A DNA stretch of 62,330 bases from an uncultured Asticcacaulis sp. (GTDB taxonomy: Bacteria; Pseudomonadota; Alphaproteobacteria; Caulobacterales; Caulobacteraceae): NCBI GenBank assembly GCA_946482045.1, contig CAMLPZ010000001.1:1-62330 (forward strand), written 5' to 3'. Shown here one piece after another: positions 45,201 to 53,960 of this stretch. The notes under the pieces are model-generated. The model was not told the origin of the DNA, did no database searches, and saw only the letters and a list, made by a program, of their open reading frames with translations. Both the position numbers and the translations under genes were made by a program. How positions within the stretch are numbered: position 1 is the first letter of the stretch; each line of letters starts with the position of its first letter.

Positions 45201-48167
45201 TTAGAAGCTCTTCGAAACGCGGAAGTAGGCCTGACGGCCGAGGTAGCCCGACTGATACTGGCTCGAGAAGGCATAGTTGCCCAGACGCGCCGGCGAGCCG
45301 GTGTTGTCGCCGTAGCTGAGGATCGGCGGCTCTTCGTCGGTCAGGTTGACGACGCCAACGGTGATCGTCCAGTCCTTGGCGTTGTACTTGACGGTCAGGT
45401 CATGCGTGACCCAGGCGTCGGTCGAGTTGATGTTAATCTTGTTCGCGACATAGGTGGTCGTCACGACACCATCTTCTTCGCGGTAGCCCATGTTCGACGA
45501 CTCGCCGACATAGTTGAGGGTGTAGGAGAACTGCCAGTCCTTGTGCTTGAACTGAGTCTGCAGGTTGCTGACCCATTTCGGATCCGCGATCGTGCCATTG
45601 TAGTCGATGACGGTGTCACCGGGGAACAGCTGGGTCTTGGACTCTTTGGTGTAGGTCGACTGCAAGTCGAGCGTCAGCGTGCCGAGGTTGAATTCACGGG
45701 TATAGGAGGCCGTGATGTCGAAACCACTGGTCAGCTCGCTCGGGATGTTGCGATAGCTGGCGTCGATGAGCGTGATGTTGAAGTGCTCATCACGCTCGAA
45801 CAGGTCGCAGAAACCGTTGTTCGGATAGGTTTCCTGACCATAGCAGGCGCCAACCACGCCGGGGCCGGTGCTGAGGATCTGGTTTTCGACATTGATGCGG
45901 AACCAGTCGACGGCGATCTTGAAGCCCGTGTTGGGCGGCGTCAGGATAAAGCCGAGCGTCGAGGCCTGCGACTCTTCCGGGTTCAGGTCCTTGCTGCCCG
46001 AATAGAAGATCATGGCCGACGCGCCCTGGCCGGTGCCGATGCCATCATAGTCGTCTGGGATGCCTTCCGCCGCGCAGTTGTCGCGTACGGTCTGGCTCTT
46101 GTTCGGCGTTCCGTTCTCGCTGGTGCCACCCCAGTTAATGCACGGGTCGACGGCGCGCTGGCTGTAGAAGCCGGTCTGTTCGTTGAGGTACATTTCGTAC
46201 AGGGCTGGCGCGCGGAACGAGGTGCCGTGTGTACCACGCAGGCGCAGAGTGTTGTTCAGCGCCCAGTTGAAACCGACCTTGTAAGTCGTGGCGCTGCCGA
46301 CGCTGTCATAGTTCGAGAAGCGGCCCGATAGGTTGATCTTAAGGTCTTCGAAGAAGGGTTTGCCGGCAAGGATCGGCGCTTCCAGTTCGAAGAAGGCTTC
46401 GGCTACGCTGTCGGAACCTTCGGTGATGCCGGCACTCGACGAACCCCAGGAATTGCTGGTGCGCGAGAATTCGCCCGGCGTGTCCTTGATCTCGTCGCGG
46501 CGGACGCTGACGCCGAAGGCGGCGCCCAGCGGACCGGCCGGCAGTTGCCACAGGTCGCCCGTCATGGTCGCTTCGGCGATGGTCTGGGTGTAGGTCGTCT
46601 TGCCCTCTTCCTGGACGAAGAAGTAGTTGCGTTCGGCGTCCGTCAGCGTGCCGTTAAACAGAGCGTCCTGGGTGAACAGGTTCAGCGGCACGCACCCTGC
46701 CGGCACGCCCTGACAGACCGGAACGTGCTCAAACGTGTTCTCGTTAAAGCCGATACCAGCGAACAGTCGGTCCTGCGGCACCACGTCATTCAGATACTTG
46801 CCGTCACTGAGCGAGTGCGAGATGTACGCGTCCCACGACCAGTTGTGGAAATCGCCCTTGGCCCCGAACACGCCGCGGTAAACGTTGATTTCCTGCGACT
46901 CGTTGGACGGCGTCAGGAAGTAGGGATAGACGTAGGCGCCGCCTTGGGGACCGTTAAAGTCATTGTTCTGATCATACTGCGAACCGGTACCGAACGGATT
47001 GTTCGGCGAATCCGGACCATAGTACGGGAAGACATAGCGTACCCCGCGCTGTTCCGACTCGCGGCGGTTGATCAGCAGTTCGCTGTAGAGTTCCGCGCCG
47101 TTGGCCCAGTCCGGGCGGTATTCGCCCTGGGCGAAGAGGGTGAAGCGCTTGACCGGCGAGATGATGGTGACGTCATCATCCGACGTCGGGTCCATTTCAC
47201 GCGCCTGGAAAGGAACCGGGCCAAACCAGCCGTTGACCAGCGCGCCGCCGACCGAAGCCGTCGCGCCCGGGCGGATTTCGCGGAAATAGGTGTTGTTGAT
47301 GACCACGCCACCGACCGTATTGCCCCAGCACTTGTAGCCGGTCTCACCCGCACGGGTCGTCACCAGGTCGGCGCGCGTGCCGTCTTCATTATAGATGTAG
47401 TCCTGCGGGCAGTCGAAGTTGTCGCGCTGGCCTTGCGTCAGCGCCTCCATCTCGTAGGCGCTGGCCGAGACCATCAGGTGGCCCTTGTCGAACGACTTGC
47501 CCCAGATTGCGGCCAGGTTATAGGTGTCGCCGCCGCCGTGCTGCGAGATGCGGGTCGTGGCATCGAGCTCCAGGCCTTCGAAGTTCTTGCGCGTGATGAC
47601 GTTGACAACGCCGGCGACGGCGTCCGAACCGTAGATCGACGACGCGCCGTCCTTCAGAATTTCATAACGGTTGACCGCCGAGTCGGGGATGGTGTTCAGG
47701 TCGACGGCGCCGACCGTGCCGCTGACGCCAGCCGGCGGCATGCGGCGGCCGTTGAGCAAGACCAGTGACCGCTGGGCGCCGAGGCCGCGCAGCGAGATCG
47801 AGTTAATGCCGCCGCCGCCGTCCATGACGTAGCCGGTAAAGGTCGAGTTGACCTGGCCCGAGCCGTTGGCGACCGACGAGTTCTGCAGGATTTCGGTGGC
47901 GCTGACCAAGCCTGCGGCGCTCGAGCGCTCGGCGGTGATGACGGTCACGGGTGCGGCCGACGTGTATTCCTTACCTTTGATACGCGAACCGGTAATGACG
48001 AATTCGCCCGAGTCGGCCGGTTCGGCAGACGCCGTATCGGCGGCTTCGGCGGGAGCCGTTTCGGCCGGCGGTGCGTCCTGGGCCATGGCGGGCGCGAAGC
48101 CCACGAGCGAAGTCAGAATGGTGCCGGCCAGCAGCCACTGGCGCGAAAGTCCGATCGGTTGGGACAT
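45201..48167 (-). CDS. TonB-dependent receptor next to an S9 peptidase
   Basis: 988 residues from ATG 48167, with GGAG 6 nt upstream; a start at 48188 has none. Signal peptide LSRQWLLAGTILTSLVGFAPAMAQ, then an alanine/proline-rich low-complexity linker (PPAETAPAEAADTASAEPAD). TonB-box region SGEFVITGSRIKGKEYTSAA. The plug has ISLRGLGAQRSLVLLNGRRM, NTIPDSAVNRYEILKDGASS and IYGSDAVAGVVNVITRKNF. The barrel ends LGRQAYFRVSKSF. This R-I-x-G-type receptor class is widely found with peptidases. The upstream neighbour on the same strand is an S9 prolyl-oligopeptidase-like gene, so uptake of peptides is plausible. Confidence 0.93.
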   Translation of the reverse strand: MSQPIGLSRQWLLAGTILTSLVGFAPAMAQDAPPAETAPAEAADTASAEPADSGEFVITGSRIKGKEYTSAAPVTVITAERSSAAGLVSATEILQNSSVANGSGQVNSTFTGYVMDGGGGINSISLRGLGAQRSLVLLNGRRMPPAGVSGTVGAVDLNTIPDSAVNRYEILKDGASSIYGSDAVAGVVNVITRKNFEGLELDATTRISQHGGGDTYNLAAIWGKSFDKGHLMVSASAYEMEALTQGQRDNFDCPQDYIYNEDGTRADLVTTRAGETGYKCWGNTVGGVVINNTYFREIRPGATASVGGALVNGWFGPVPFQAREMDPTSDDDVTIISPVKRFTLFAQGEYRPDWANGAELYSELLINRRESEQRGVRYVFPYYGPDSPNNPFGTGSQYDQNNDFNGPQGGAYVYPYFLTPSNESQEINVYRGVFGAKGDFHNWSWDAYISHSLSDGKYLNDVVPQDRLFAGIGFNENTFEHVPVCQGVPAGCVPLNLFTQDALFNGTLTDAERNYFFVQEEGKTTYTQTIAEATMTGDLWQLPAGPLGAAFGVSVRRDEIKDTPGEFSRTSNSWGSSSAGITEGSDSVAEAFFELEAPILAGKPFFEDLKINLSGRFSNYDSVGSATTYKVGFNWALNNTLRLRGTHGTSFRAPALYEMYLNEQTGFYSQRAVDPCINWGGTSENGTPNKSQTVRDNCAAEGIPDDYDGIGTGQGASAMIFYSGSKDLNPEESQASTLGFILTPPNTGFKIAVDWFRINVENQILSTGPGVVGACYGQETYPNNGFCDLFERDEHFNITLIDASYRNIPSELTSGFDITASYTREFNLGTLTLDLQSTYTKESKTQLFPGDTVIDYNGTIADPKWVSNLQTQFKHKDWQFSYTLNYVGESSNMGYREEDGVVTTTYVANKININSTDAWVTHDLTVKYNAKDWTITVGVVNLTDEEPPILSYGDNTGSPARLGNYAFSSQYQSGYLGRQAYFRVSKSF

Positions 48168-48320
48168 GATGTACTCCGGGTGTCTCAAAAATTACCTGAT
48201 AACGACACTAAATCGTCACAGTTGAGACCGAAACCCTTTATTTCGCCATTAAAATAATATCAATAATTGTGTGGCGATTTTGCCGCAATCAACAGGTATT
48301 GTACTACAAAAGCACAACAA

Positions 48321-48347
48321 CCCTGCGCGCAAAATTTGCACGCAGGG
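48321..48347 (-). terminator. Hairpin after the S9 peptidase gene
   Basis: CCCTGCG/CGCAGGG closes a 13-nt inner part that pairs further (one mismatch). On the minus strand a T-rich stretch follows (TTGTTGTGCTTTTG). It starts 41 bp after the peptidase stop and precedes the promoter region of the receptor gene. Confidence 0.6.
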
Positions 48348-48387
48348 CATTTGTACTTCAATATCCCCCTGAATATTTACAGCAATC

Positions 48388-50412
48388 TTATTTGATAAGT
48401 CCACACTTCGGGCTTTTGAGATAATTCTCCATCAACCCCAGTGTTTCCGTATGCCACTCCGTCCGCCACGGCAGAGTGTGCCACATGCCTTTGATTTCGC
48501 GGTACTCGACGTCCTTCCCGGCGGCCTTCATGGCATTGAAGAACATGCGCGAATGCTCGGTGTCGGCCTGACGGTCGTGATCACCGTGATAGAGCATGAT
48601 CGGAATGTTCGCCTTGTCGACATTGCGGATCGGATCCATGCCGGCCACTGTGACGCCCTGAATGTCGCGCTGGAGATGGCTGTCGCCCCACAGGTTGCCG
48701 ATGCGCTGCAGGCTCGACACACCCGCGCCCGCAATGGCGCACTTGTACGGGCTGTTCGGCCGCACCGACGCGGCGATGGCTGCGAACCCTCCATAGGAAT
48801 AACCCATGATCGCCAGTCGCTTCGGATCGGCGACGCCCTGCGACACCATGTATGCGGCCGCGTCGTCATTGTCGTCCGACATTTTCTGGCCCCACTCCTT
48901 GTCGCCGGCCAGCCAAAGCTTCGAACCCCACCCATCCGATCCGCGGTACTGCGGCTGGATGACAGCGATGCCGCGCGTCGCGAAAAATTGCGGCCAGCCC
49001 GACCCATCCCAGGTCGCGTAGTCGCGCGCCCAGGGACCACCATGCGGCAGCACGATTAGCGGAACCGGCCCCTGTGCCTTGGTCCAGCCCGGCGGGTATG
49101 TGATGAAGGCGGGAATTTCCAGACCGTCACGCGCCGTGAAGGTCACGAACTCAGGCTTGCCTAGGGTCTTCGGGTCGATCCACGGCCGTTCGCCGCCCAA
49201 CGATTGAAGCTTCCCATCCTTGAAGAGGTAATATTGCGGCGGCGCATCGGGCGCTTCAACCGTCACCACGGCGACATCATAGGTGTCGCCGTTTACGGAG
49301 AAATTGACCTGTTTGCCAGGGAAGGCGGCCTTGACCGACTTCTGGATCTCGGACCATTTTTCGTCGGTATAGATGGTCGTCAACGCCGGACCACCCAGTT
49401 CCACGCCGCCGATGATCGTCTTCTTTGCCGGCCGATCGTAACGATAGACGACATCGGTGACGTCGTACCTGTCGTTGGCGAACAGGGGCTCATTAGAGAA
49501 TGTCTTGCCGGCGATATCGTAGCTGTAGACCGCGGCCTTGTCCGAATTGACGTTGGACGAAACGATCAGTTTGGACGGATCGGCATCGTAACCCAGGATG
49601 TTCAAGGTCTTGCGCGCTTTCAGCATATAGCTCAACGGCTCATGGTAGACCCACTGCCCGGCGGCATCCTTGATATAAACCATATACCAGAATTCATTGT
49701 TGACGGTGTCGACCTTGGCCTTGATCATCGGCTCGCCGGTCGCCAGATCGACGCCTGCCGACAGGTATTCAAACTCGTCGCTGCCCAATGCCACCGTGCG
49801 CGTCTTGCCGGTCGCAAGGTCCAGCTCGAAGATCTTCTGGACGAAGGATACCGGATCGACCGTCACCATCAGCTTCTTGGTGGCATCGTAGAGATCGTCG
49901 TTGAAAACGCTGACCGATGAGCCGCGCTCGAACGCGTCACGGACATCCTTGTTCATGGTGCCGGTAATGCGGAACGGCTCCTCGATCTTGCGGCCTTCGA
50001 GGTCCGAATAATAGATCTTGCGCGTGAAGGTCGGCTTGCTGTCCGCGCCAGTTATGGGCTGCTCCATCACGAAGATAATCTTGTCGGAGCTGAAAAAGCC
50101 AACTTGAGTGATGCGGTTCGTCTTGGACGGTATCCAGACCGGCCGTTTGCTGAGATCGGTCGCATCCCAGATAGAGATGACCGGCCATTTTTCGCCCTCG
50201 ACCGAAATCAGGCCAGCAATATGTTTGCCATCCGGGGAAATCGAGACGCTGGTGAGTTGCTCGTATTTCGCGATGGCGTCAATCGCCAGCGGTGCGGCCG
50301 GAGGTGTGTAGGTCTGCGCATACGCGCCGGCGCCCATCGCCAGCATCAGAACGCCGCCGCAAACTGCCGGCAGATGCCGCCACCGTGTCCCCGCCCCTAC
50401 CACTCGCACCAT
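48388..50412 (-). CDS. S9-family (prolyl oligopeptidase-like) secreted peptidase
   Basis: 674 residues from ATG 50412, with GGTGGAG 8 nt upstream; the open frame runs to 50607 but the extra part is not protein-like. Signal peptide RHLPAVCGGVLMLAMGAGAYAQ. N-terminal propeller (TSVSISPDGKHIAGLISVEG, YDADPSKLIVSSNV); C-terminal alpha/beta hydrolase with LIVLPHGGPWARD, IMGYSYGGFAAIAA (nucleophile Ser), LYHGDHDRQ (Asp) and IKGMWHT (His). The triad is complete. It probably cleaves short peptides in the periplasm for the neighbouring receptor system or for general turnover. Confidence 0.93.
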   Translation of the reverse strand: MVRVVGAGTRWRHLPAVCGGVLMLAMGAGAYAQTYTPPAAPLAIDAIAKYEQLTSVSISPDGKHIAGLISVEGEKWPVISIWDATDLSKRPVWIPSKTNRITQVGFFSSDKIIFVMEQPITGADSKPTFTRKIYYSDLEGRKIEEPFRITGTMNKDVRDAFERGSSVSVFNDDLYDATKKLMVTVDPVSFVQKIFELDLATGKTRTVALGSDEFEYLSAGVDLATGEPMIKAKVDTVNNEFWYMVYIKDAAGQWVYHEPLSYMLKARKTLNILGYDADPSKLIVSSNVNSDKAAVYSYDIAGKTFSNEPLFANDRYDVTDVVYRYDRPAKKTIIGGVELGGPALTTIYTDEKWSEIQKSVKAAFPGKQVNFSVNGDTYDVAVVTVEAPDAPPQYYLFKDGKLQSLGGERPWIDPKTLGKPEFVTFTARDGLEIPAFITYPPGWTKAQGPVPLIVLPHGGPWARDYATWDGSGWPQFFATRGIAVIQPQYRGSDGWGSKLWLAGDKEWGQKMSDDNDDAAAYMVSQGVADPKRLAIMGYSYGGFAAIAASVRPNSPYKCAIAGAGVSSLQRIGNLWGDSHLQRDIQGVTVAGMDPIRNVDKANIPIMLYHGDHDRQADTEHSRMFFNAMKAAGKDVEYREIKGMWHTLPWRTEWHTETLGLMENYLKSPKCGLIK

Positions 50413-50863
50413 CGCTTTTACTCCACCCAGAGTCATCGAAAGAACACTCAAAGAAAAAGAAACTATTTCTTCTGAAACTGTTGTCGAGCCGGAATCAGCC
50501 CCATTACGAAAAATTAATGTGATCACACTTTGTGCATAAGTACACGGATAGGATCCAACATACCAGCTAAAGTACATTGCGGGCGCGTTTAGAAGCGGGA
50601 TGCGCATATGCTGCTAGGCTTCGATCCGTCGTGAACCTGAACCCCTGGCTAAACTGCACGCGTTAATAAGCCAAGCCAGGGGCGGCAAGCCCCATGTAGC
50701 GGTCGTCCGGGTAAGGCACGGTAAAATATAACTTCTTTCCGGCCCATGTGCCCCCGTATGGTAAATATGACGGTCCCGTTTATTAACAAGGTCCTTTCAC
50801 GATTAGGAAATTCCAGGCGCCTATTAATGAATCACATAAGGAAACCTCGGGCTGGGGGTTGTC
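50413..50863. other. 451-bp gene-free region between the divergent S9 and tad genes
   Basis: No convincing gene. It should contain the promoters of both flanking genes. The part near 50430-50530 is AT-rich. The hairpin pair at 50642-50693 is described separately. Confidence 0.5.
50642..50693 (+). promoter_or_regulatory. Competing hairpins in the leader of the tad-like genes
   Basis: Hairpin A pairs CCCCTGGCT (50642-50650) with AGCCAGGGG (50674-50682) over a 23-nt loop. Hairpin B pairs GGGGC (50679-50683) with GCCCC (50689-50693). Both use the same GGGG, so they are mutually exclusive on the RNA. The element sits 170 bp before the TadG-like start. It could be a regulatory leader or a DNA-level palindrome. 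I could not match it to a riboswitch class. Confidence 0.38.
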
Positions 50864-52093
50864 ATGTTTCGTTCCGGGTACGGAGTTTTGAGTTCATATA
50901 GGTCCAATGCGTCGGGCAGCGTATCGACCCTGTTTGCGTTCAGTATGCCGCTGGTAATAGCGGGTGCTGCCTTCGGCGTCGAAATCGGCGTGTGGTACTA
51001 TGACGATATGCGGCTTCAGCAGATCGCCGACACCGCCGCCTTTGCCGCGGGGATCGAGCAGCGCGCCGGCAAGGACGGTACTGTCATGCTGGCCGCTGCC
51101 CGGACCGTGGCCAATGACAATGGCTTTGAAAGCGGCCGGGACACCCTGGTCCTCAACAGCCCGCCAACCTCGGGCACGCACCAGAACGACCATTCCGTCG
51201 AAGTCCTGCTGACGCGAACAGAAACAAGGTATTTTACCCAGCTGTTCGACAGCACGCCCGTCACCGTCAAAGCGCGGGCGGTGGCGACCTATACGACGGC
51301 GGCCAATGCCTGCATCATCGCGCTCGACCCCAGCGCCGCGCAAGCCGCCTATTTCTCGGGCAGTTCGACCATCACCCTCGTCGGCTGCAATGTCATGTCG
51401 AATTCCATCTCCGGCCAGTCGATCTATACACAGGGCGCGACGACACTGACTGTCCCCTGCCTGATGGCTTCGGGCGACGCCGCCCTTAACGCGCCGGTCA
51501 ACCTAACCGGATGCGAGTCGGCCATGACGCAACTGCCGCCGGTCGCCGATCCGTTTCGCAACGTCCCGGAGCCCGTTTCCTCCGGCAACTGCAACAATTC
51601 CAACGGCAACACGCTACAGCCTGGCCGCTACTGCAACGGATTGAGCATCAATGGCTCCGTTACATTCAAGCCCGGCACCTATATCATCGAAGGCGGAACC
51701 TTCAAGGCCAACGGCAACGCCGTGCTGGCGGGATCGGGCGTTACCTTCGTCCTCAAGAACAATGCGCAAATCGCTTTCAACGGCAACGCTACGCTGAACC
51801 TGTCCGCCCCCACCAGCGGCACCTATTCCGGGATGCTTTTCTTCGGCAGCCGTTCCAATGCCGCCAACACAGCGATCACCCTCAACGGCAGTGCGGCTTC
51901 GGTCATGACCGGCGCCATCTATTTCCCTAATCAGGTCGTGTCCTACATCGGCAACTTCCAGGGCGCTAACGGCTGCACGCAACTAGTCGCGCGCATCGTC
52001 CAATGGAGCGGCAATTCAAACCTGGCTGCCGATTGCAGCGCACACGGCATGAGCGCTCTCCCCGTCGGCGGGGTGGTTAAACTCGCGGAGTAA
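50864..52093 (+). CDS. TadG-like protein with N-terminal Flp-pilus assembly domain and beta-helix-like tail
   Basis: 409 residues. The N-terminus has the TadG-like segment: NASGSVSTLFAFSMPLVIAG (TM at about 22-42), then FGVEIGVWYYDDMRLQQIAD and TAAFAAG. From residue about 140 the protein is rich in Asn, Gly, Ser and Thr in repeating short strands (SINGSVTFKPGTYIIEGGTF, KANGNAVLAGSGVTFVLKNN, AQIAFNGNATLNLSAP), suggesting a right-handed beta-helix rather than a von Willebrand domain. It is first in a trio with two TadE-like genes, 5 bp apart. Role: minor pilin or envelope-associated adhesin assembly; function of the tail is unknown. Confidence 0.85.
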   Translation: MFRSGYGVLSSYRSNASGSVSTLFAFSMPLVIAGAAFGVEIGVWYYDDMRLQQIADTAAFAAGIEQRAGKDGTVMLAAARTVANDNGFESGRDTLVLNSPPTSGTHQNDHSVEVLLTRTETRYFTQLFDSTPVTVKARAVATYTTAANACIIALDPSAAQAAYFSGSSTITLVGCNVMSNSISGQSIYTQGATTLTVPCLMASGDAALNAPVNLTGCESAMTQLPPVADPFRNVPEPVSSGNCNNSNGNTLQPGRYCNGLSINGSVTFKPGTYIIEGGTFKANGNAVLAGSGVTFVLKNNAQIAFNGNATLNLSAPTSGTYSGMLFFGSRSNAANTAITLNGSAASVMTGAIYFPNQVVSYIGNFQGANGCTQLVARIVQWSGNSNLAADCSAHGMSALPVGGVVKLAE

Positions 52094-52098
52094 AAAAG

Positions 52099-52554
52099 AT
52101 GAAAACATCACGGACACAAGCACCGGCCCCTTTCCGTCGTTCGATCGCCGCCTTCCGACGAAACCGCGACGGCGCCGCCCTGGTGGAATTCGCGATCATC
52201 GCGCCCCTGCTCTTGGTCGTCCTGGCCGGCATCAGCGATGGCGCGAGCTTTCTACTGCGCAACAACGCCATGCATTCGGGCCTGAGCAGCAGTGCCCAAT
52301 ACATTATGAGCGGCGGCTCCGACCTGTCGACGGCACGCCAGATCGGCCTGTCGTCCTGGGCGGGGCGGTCAGAGCAAAGCGACGTCACGGCGAGCAAGGA
52401 TTGTTTCTGCGCGACAACGCCCGCAACCTGCTCGACGCTTTGCAGCGACCAGAGCGTGCCGCTCGCCTATGTCAAGATCGCCGCCACTGACACCTATGAT
52501 GGCTGGTTCGGCGACACCACGCTACGTGCCGAACAGGATGTCCGTGTCAGATGA
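52099..52554 (+). CDS. TadE-family pilus assembly protein
   Basis: 151 residues. The class signature NRDGAALVEFAIIAPLLLVVLA marks the N-terminal TM and prepilin-like G-x-x-x-VEF site; the body is a small periplasmic domain with four closely spaced cysteines (KDCFCATTPATCSTLCSDQ) that may pair. The ATGA overlap with the next TadE-like gene indicates coupling. TadE/TadF minor pilins need a prepilin peptidase and TadBC machinery, none of which is in this window. Confidence 0.88.
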   Translation: MKTSRTQAPAPFRRSIAAFRRNRDGAALVEFAIIAPLLLVVLAGISDGASFLLRNNAMHSGLSSSAQYIMSGGSDLSTARQIGLSSWAGRSEQSDVTASKDCFCATTPATCSTLCSDQSVPLAYVKIAATDTYDGWFGDTTLRAEQDVRVR

Positions 52555-52958
52555 CGGGTGTATTGCGGCGATTGACGCGGGACGGACGCGGGGCGACGGC
52601 GCTGGAATTCGCGATTGTCGCGCCCGTCTTCATTGCCATGGTCTTCGGCGTGTTCAATATGGGCTACGCCCTTTATTGCGGCGCGGCCGTCCGCCACGCT
52701 GTCCAGGAATCGTCGCGCCTGTTGATGTTCGATCCCAACACCAGCGCCGATACGTTCAAAACCGCGGTCGTGTCGAAGCTGGTCAATGTACCGATTACGA
52801 ACCTTCGCATTGCCATTACCGATGAAACGGTGACGCAGACGGAACATCTCAAGCGCGTCACCTGGAACTACAGCTATATGGTCTATGCGCCCTTCATAAC
52901 ATCCAAGGCGTTCGAGATGGGTTCGAGCGTTACCGTGCCGATGCTCGTCACGCCTTAG
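52551..52958 (+). CDS. TadE-family pilus assembly protein (second copy)
   Basis: 135 residues with the signature RDGRGATALEFAIVAPVFIAM at the N-terminus and a TM to about residue 40, then a short periplasmic domain (YALYCGAAVRHAVQESSRLL). It is coupled to the preceding gene by ATGA. Its stop overlaps that of the convergent TetR gene (TTAG shared). It is probably a pseudopilin partner of the other two proteins. Confidence 0.88.
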   Translation: MTGVLRRLTRDGRGATALEFAIVAPVFIAMVFGVFNMGYALYCGAAVRHAVQESSRLLMFDPNTSADTFKTAVVSKLVNVPITNLRIAITDETVTQTEHLKRVTWNYSYMVYAPFITSKAFEMGSSVTVPMLVTP

Positions 52959-53641
52959 CCAAACAGAAAGGCCGTCGTGCCGTAGGCAATCTTGCGCAAT
53001 TCGTCGCGGCCGGCGCCGGCGCGGGCCCGCACCAGCAGGTTCGAGGTCAGGCCGCTGATCATCTGGGTCAGAACCATGGGATCGGCGTCGGTGCGCAAAA
53101 AGCCCTTATCTCGCGCCTTGGTGAAGAAGGCTTCGAACCGGCGATCGAAGCTTTCGATCGTGCCTTTCAGCATTTCCAGGATCGATTCGTGCTGGGGCGC
53201 CTCGTTCAGCGCCGTGCACATGAAGGCGCAGCCGAGCGGGTGTTCCTGCTCGCCGGTATAGGCGCCAATCACCACGTCGAAATAGCGGTTGATGATGTCG
53301 CGCAGGCAGGTGCAGGTGCCGTCGCAGGTCAGGACATTGTCCAATTGCGCCTGAATGCCGTCCTGATACCGCTCCATGGCCTTGATATAGAGGGCCTGCT
53401 TGTCACCGAAGGCAGCGGCCAGACTGGGGCGGCTGACGCCGGTGGCCAGGGCGATATCGTCGAGCGAGGTGGCGGCAAAACCGCGCTCCCAGAACATCTT
53501 CAGCACTTTTTCGAGCACGGCGTCCGGATCGAAGGCGCGCGGCCGGCCACGGCGTTTGGCGGAACAGGCAGCAGCATCCATGGCATGGCCGGGACAGATT
53601 TCTTCGCTGTCGAACTTCAGATCGGCCTTGGCGTGATACAT
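52955..53641 (-). CDS. TetR-family repressor of the RND efflux operon
   Basis: 228 residues from ATG 53641, with AGGAA 5 nt upstream (53668 lacks one). Helix-turn-helix at about 20-75: RRGRPRAFDPDAVLEKVLKM, FAATSLDDIALATGVSRPSL and AAAFGDKQALYIKAMERY. The C-terminal ligand domain has cysteines in TCDGTCTCL. The N-terminus also has cysteines and a histidine cluster. It is divergent from the RND genes, and two matched palindromes occupy the space between. Cysteine or ligand sensing of an efflux substrate is inferred. Confidence 0.9.
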   Translation of the reverse strand: MYHAKADLKFDSEEICPGHAMDAAACSAKRRGRPRAFDPDAVLEKVLKMFWERGFAATSLDDIALATGVSRPSLAAAFGDKQALYIKAMERYQDGIQAQLDNVLTCDGTCTCLRDIINRYFDVVIGAYTGEQEHPLGCAFMCTALNEAPQHESILEMLKGTIESFDRRFEAFFTKARDKGFLRTDADPMVLTQMISGLTSNLLVRARAGAGRDELRKIAYGTTAFLFG

Positions 53642-53820
53642 GGCATTTCCTACGCGCCTGCTACGCACCGCAGGCTGGTGACACTTTCTGGCAGGAGGTC
53701 AACTACCCTGCCCTTGTTATCATCAAAGTAGCGCCGTTCCTGGCGCATGAAAAGTCTGCATTTTGCGGACTGTCGAAGCTTGTCTCAAATTTGGGCTTCG
53801 ACACACTCTAACATATTTAT

Positions 53821-53834
53821 TTGCGATGTCGCAT
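53821..53834. promoter_or_regulatory. TetR operator candidate 1, TTGCGA-TG-TCGCAT
   Basis: Inverted repeat with 6-bp arms (one mismatched outer pair) in the 319-bp space between the tetR and RND adaptor genes. Same arms as the second site; centres are 53 bp apart, about five helical turns, so bound proteins would lie on one face of the DNA. Confidence 0.5.
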
Positions 53835-53843
53835 AAAAATGTG

Positions 53844-53872
53844 TTTACAAAACGTCAGGCGAGGATTATTTG
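53844..53872 (+). promoter_or_regulatory. Putative promoter of the RND operon
   Basis: TTTACA, a 17-bp spacer, then TATTTG, lying between the two operator candidates and about 90 bp before the adaptor start. The -10 match is weak; its position between the palindromes is the main support. Confidence 0.3.
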
Positions 53873-53873
53873 T

Positions 53874-53887
53874 TTGCGAGTTCGCAA
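53874..53887. promoter_or_regulatory. TetR operator candidate 2, TTGCGA-GT-TCGCAA
   Basis: Perfect 6-2-6 palindrome, 73 bp before the RND adaptor start and overlapping the space just after the putative -10 element. Binding there would block the start of transcription. Confidence 0.55.
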
Positions 53888-53960
53888 TAAATAGGGCCTC
53901 GCGGCAGAACCGCAAGACCCGCCAGTTCCGCGTACCCTTTCTCCCCGAAGGAATGCTGTC

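Noticed and set aside
46545..47768. 407-codon plus-strand frame within the TBDR at 45201-48167
   Set aside because: It shadows the receptor's barrel and plug; Arg/Val/Asp-rich composition is typical of antisense frames in GC-rich DNA.
50642..50693. c-di-GMP riboswitch (GEMM-type) upstream of the tad genes
   Set aside because: Only short fragments resemble the consensus; the conserved 5' GCAAA and GACGCAAAGCC elements are not found, so only a structured leader is listed.
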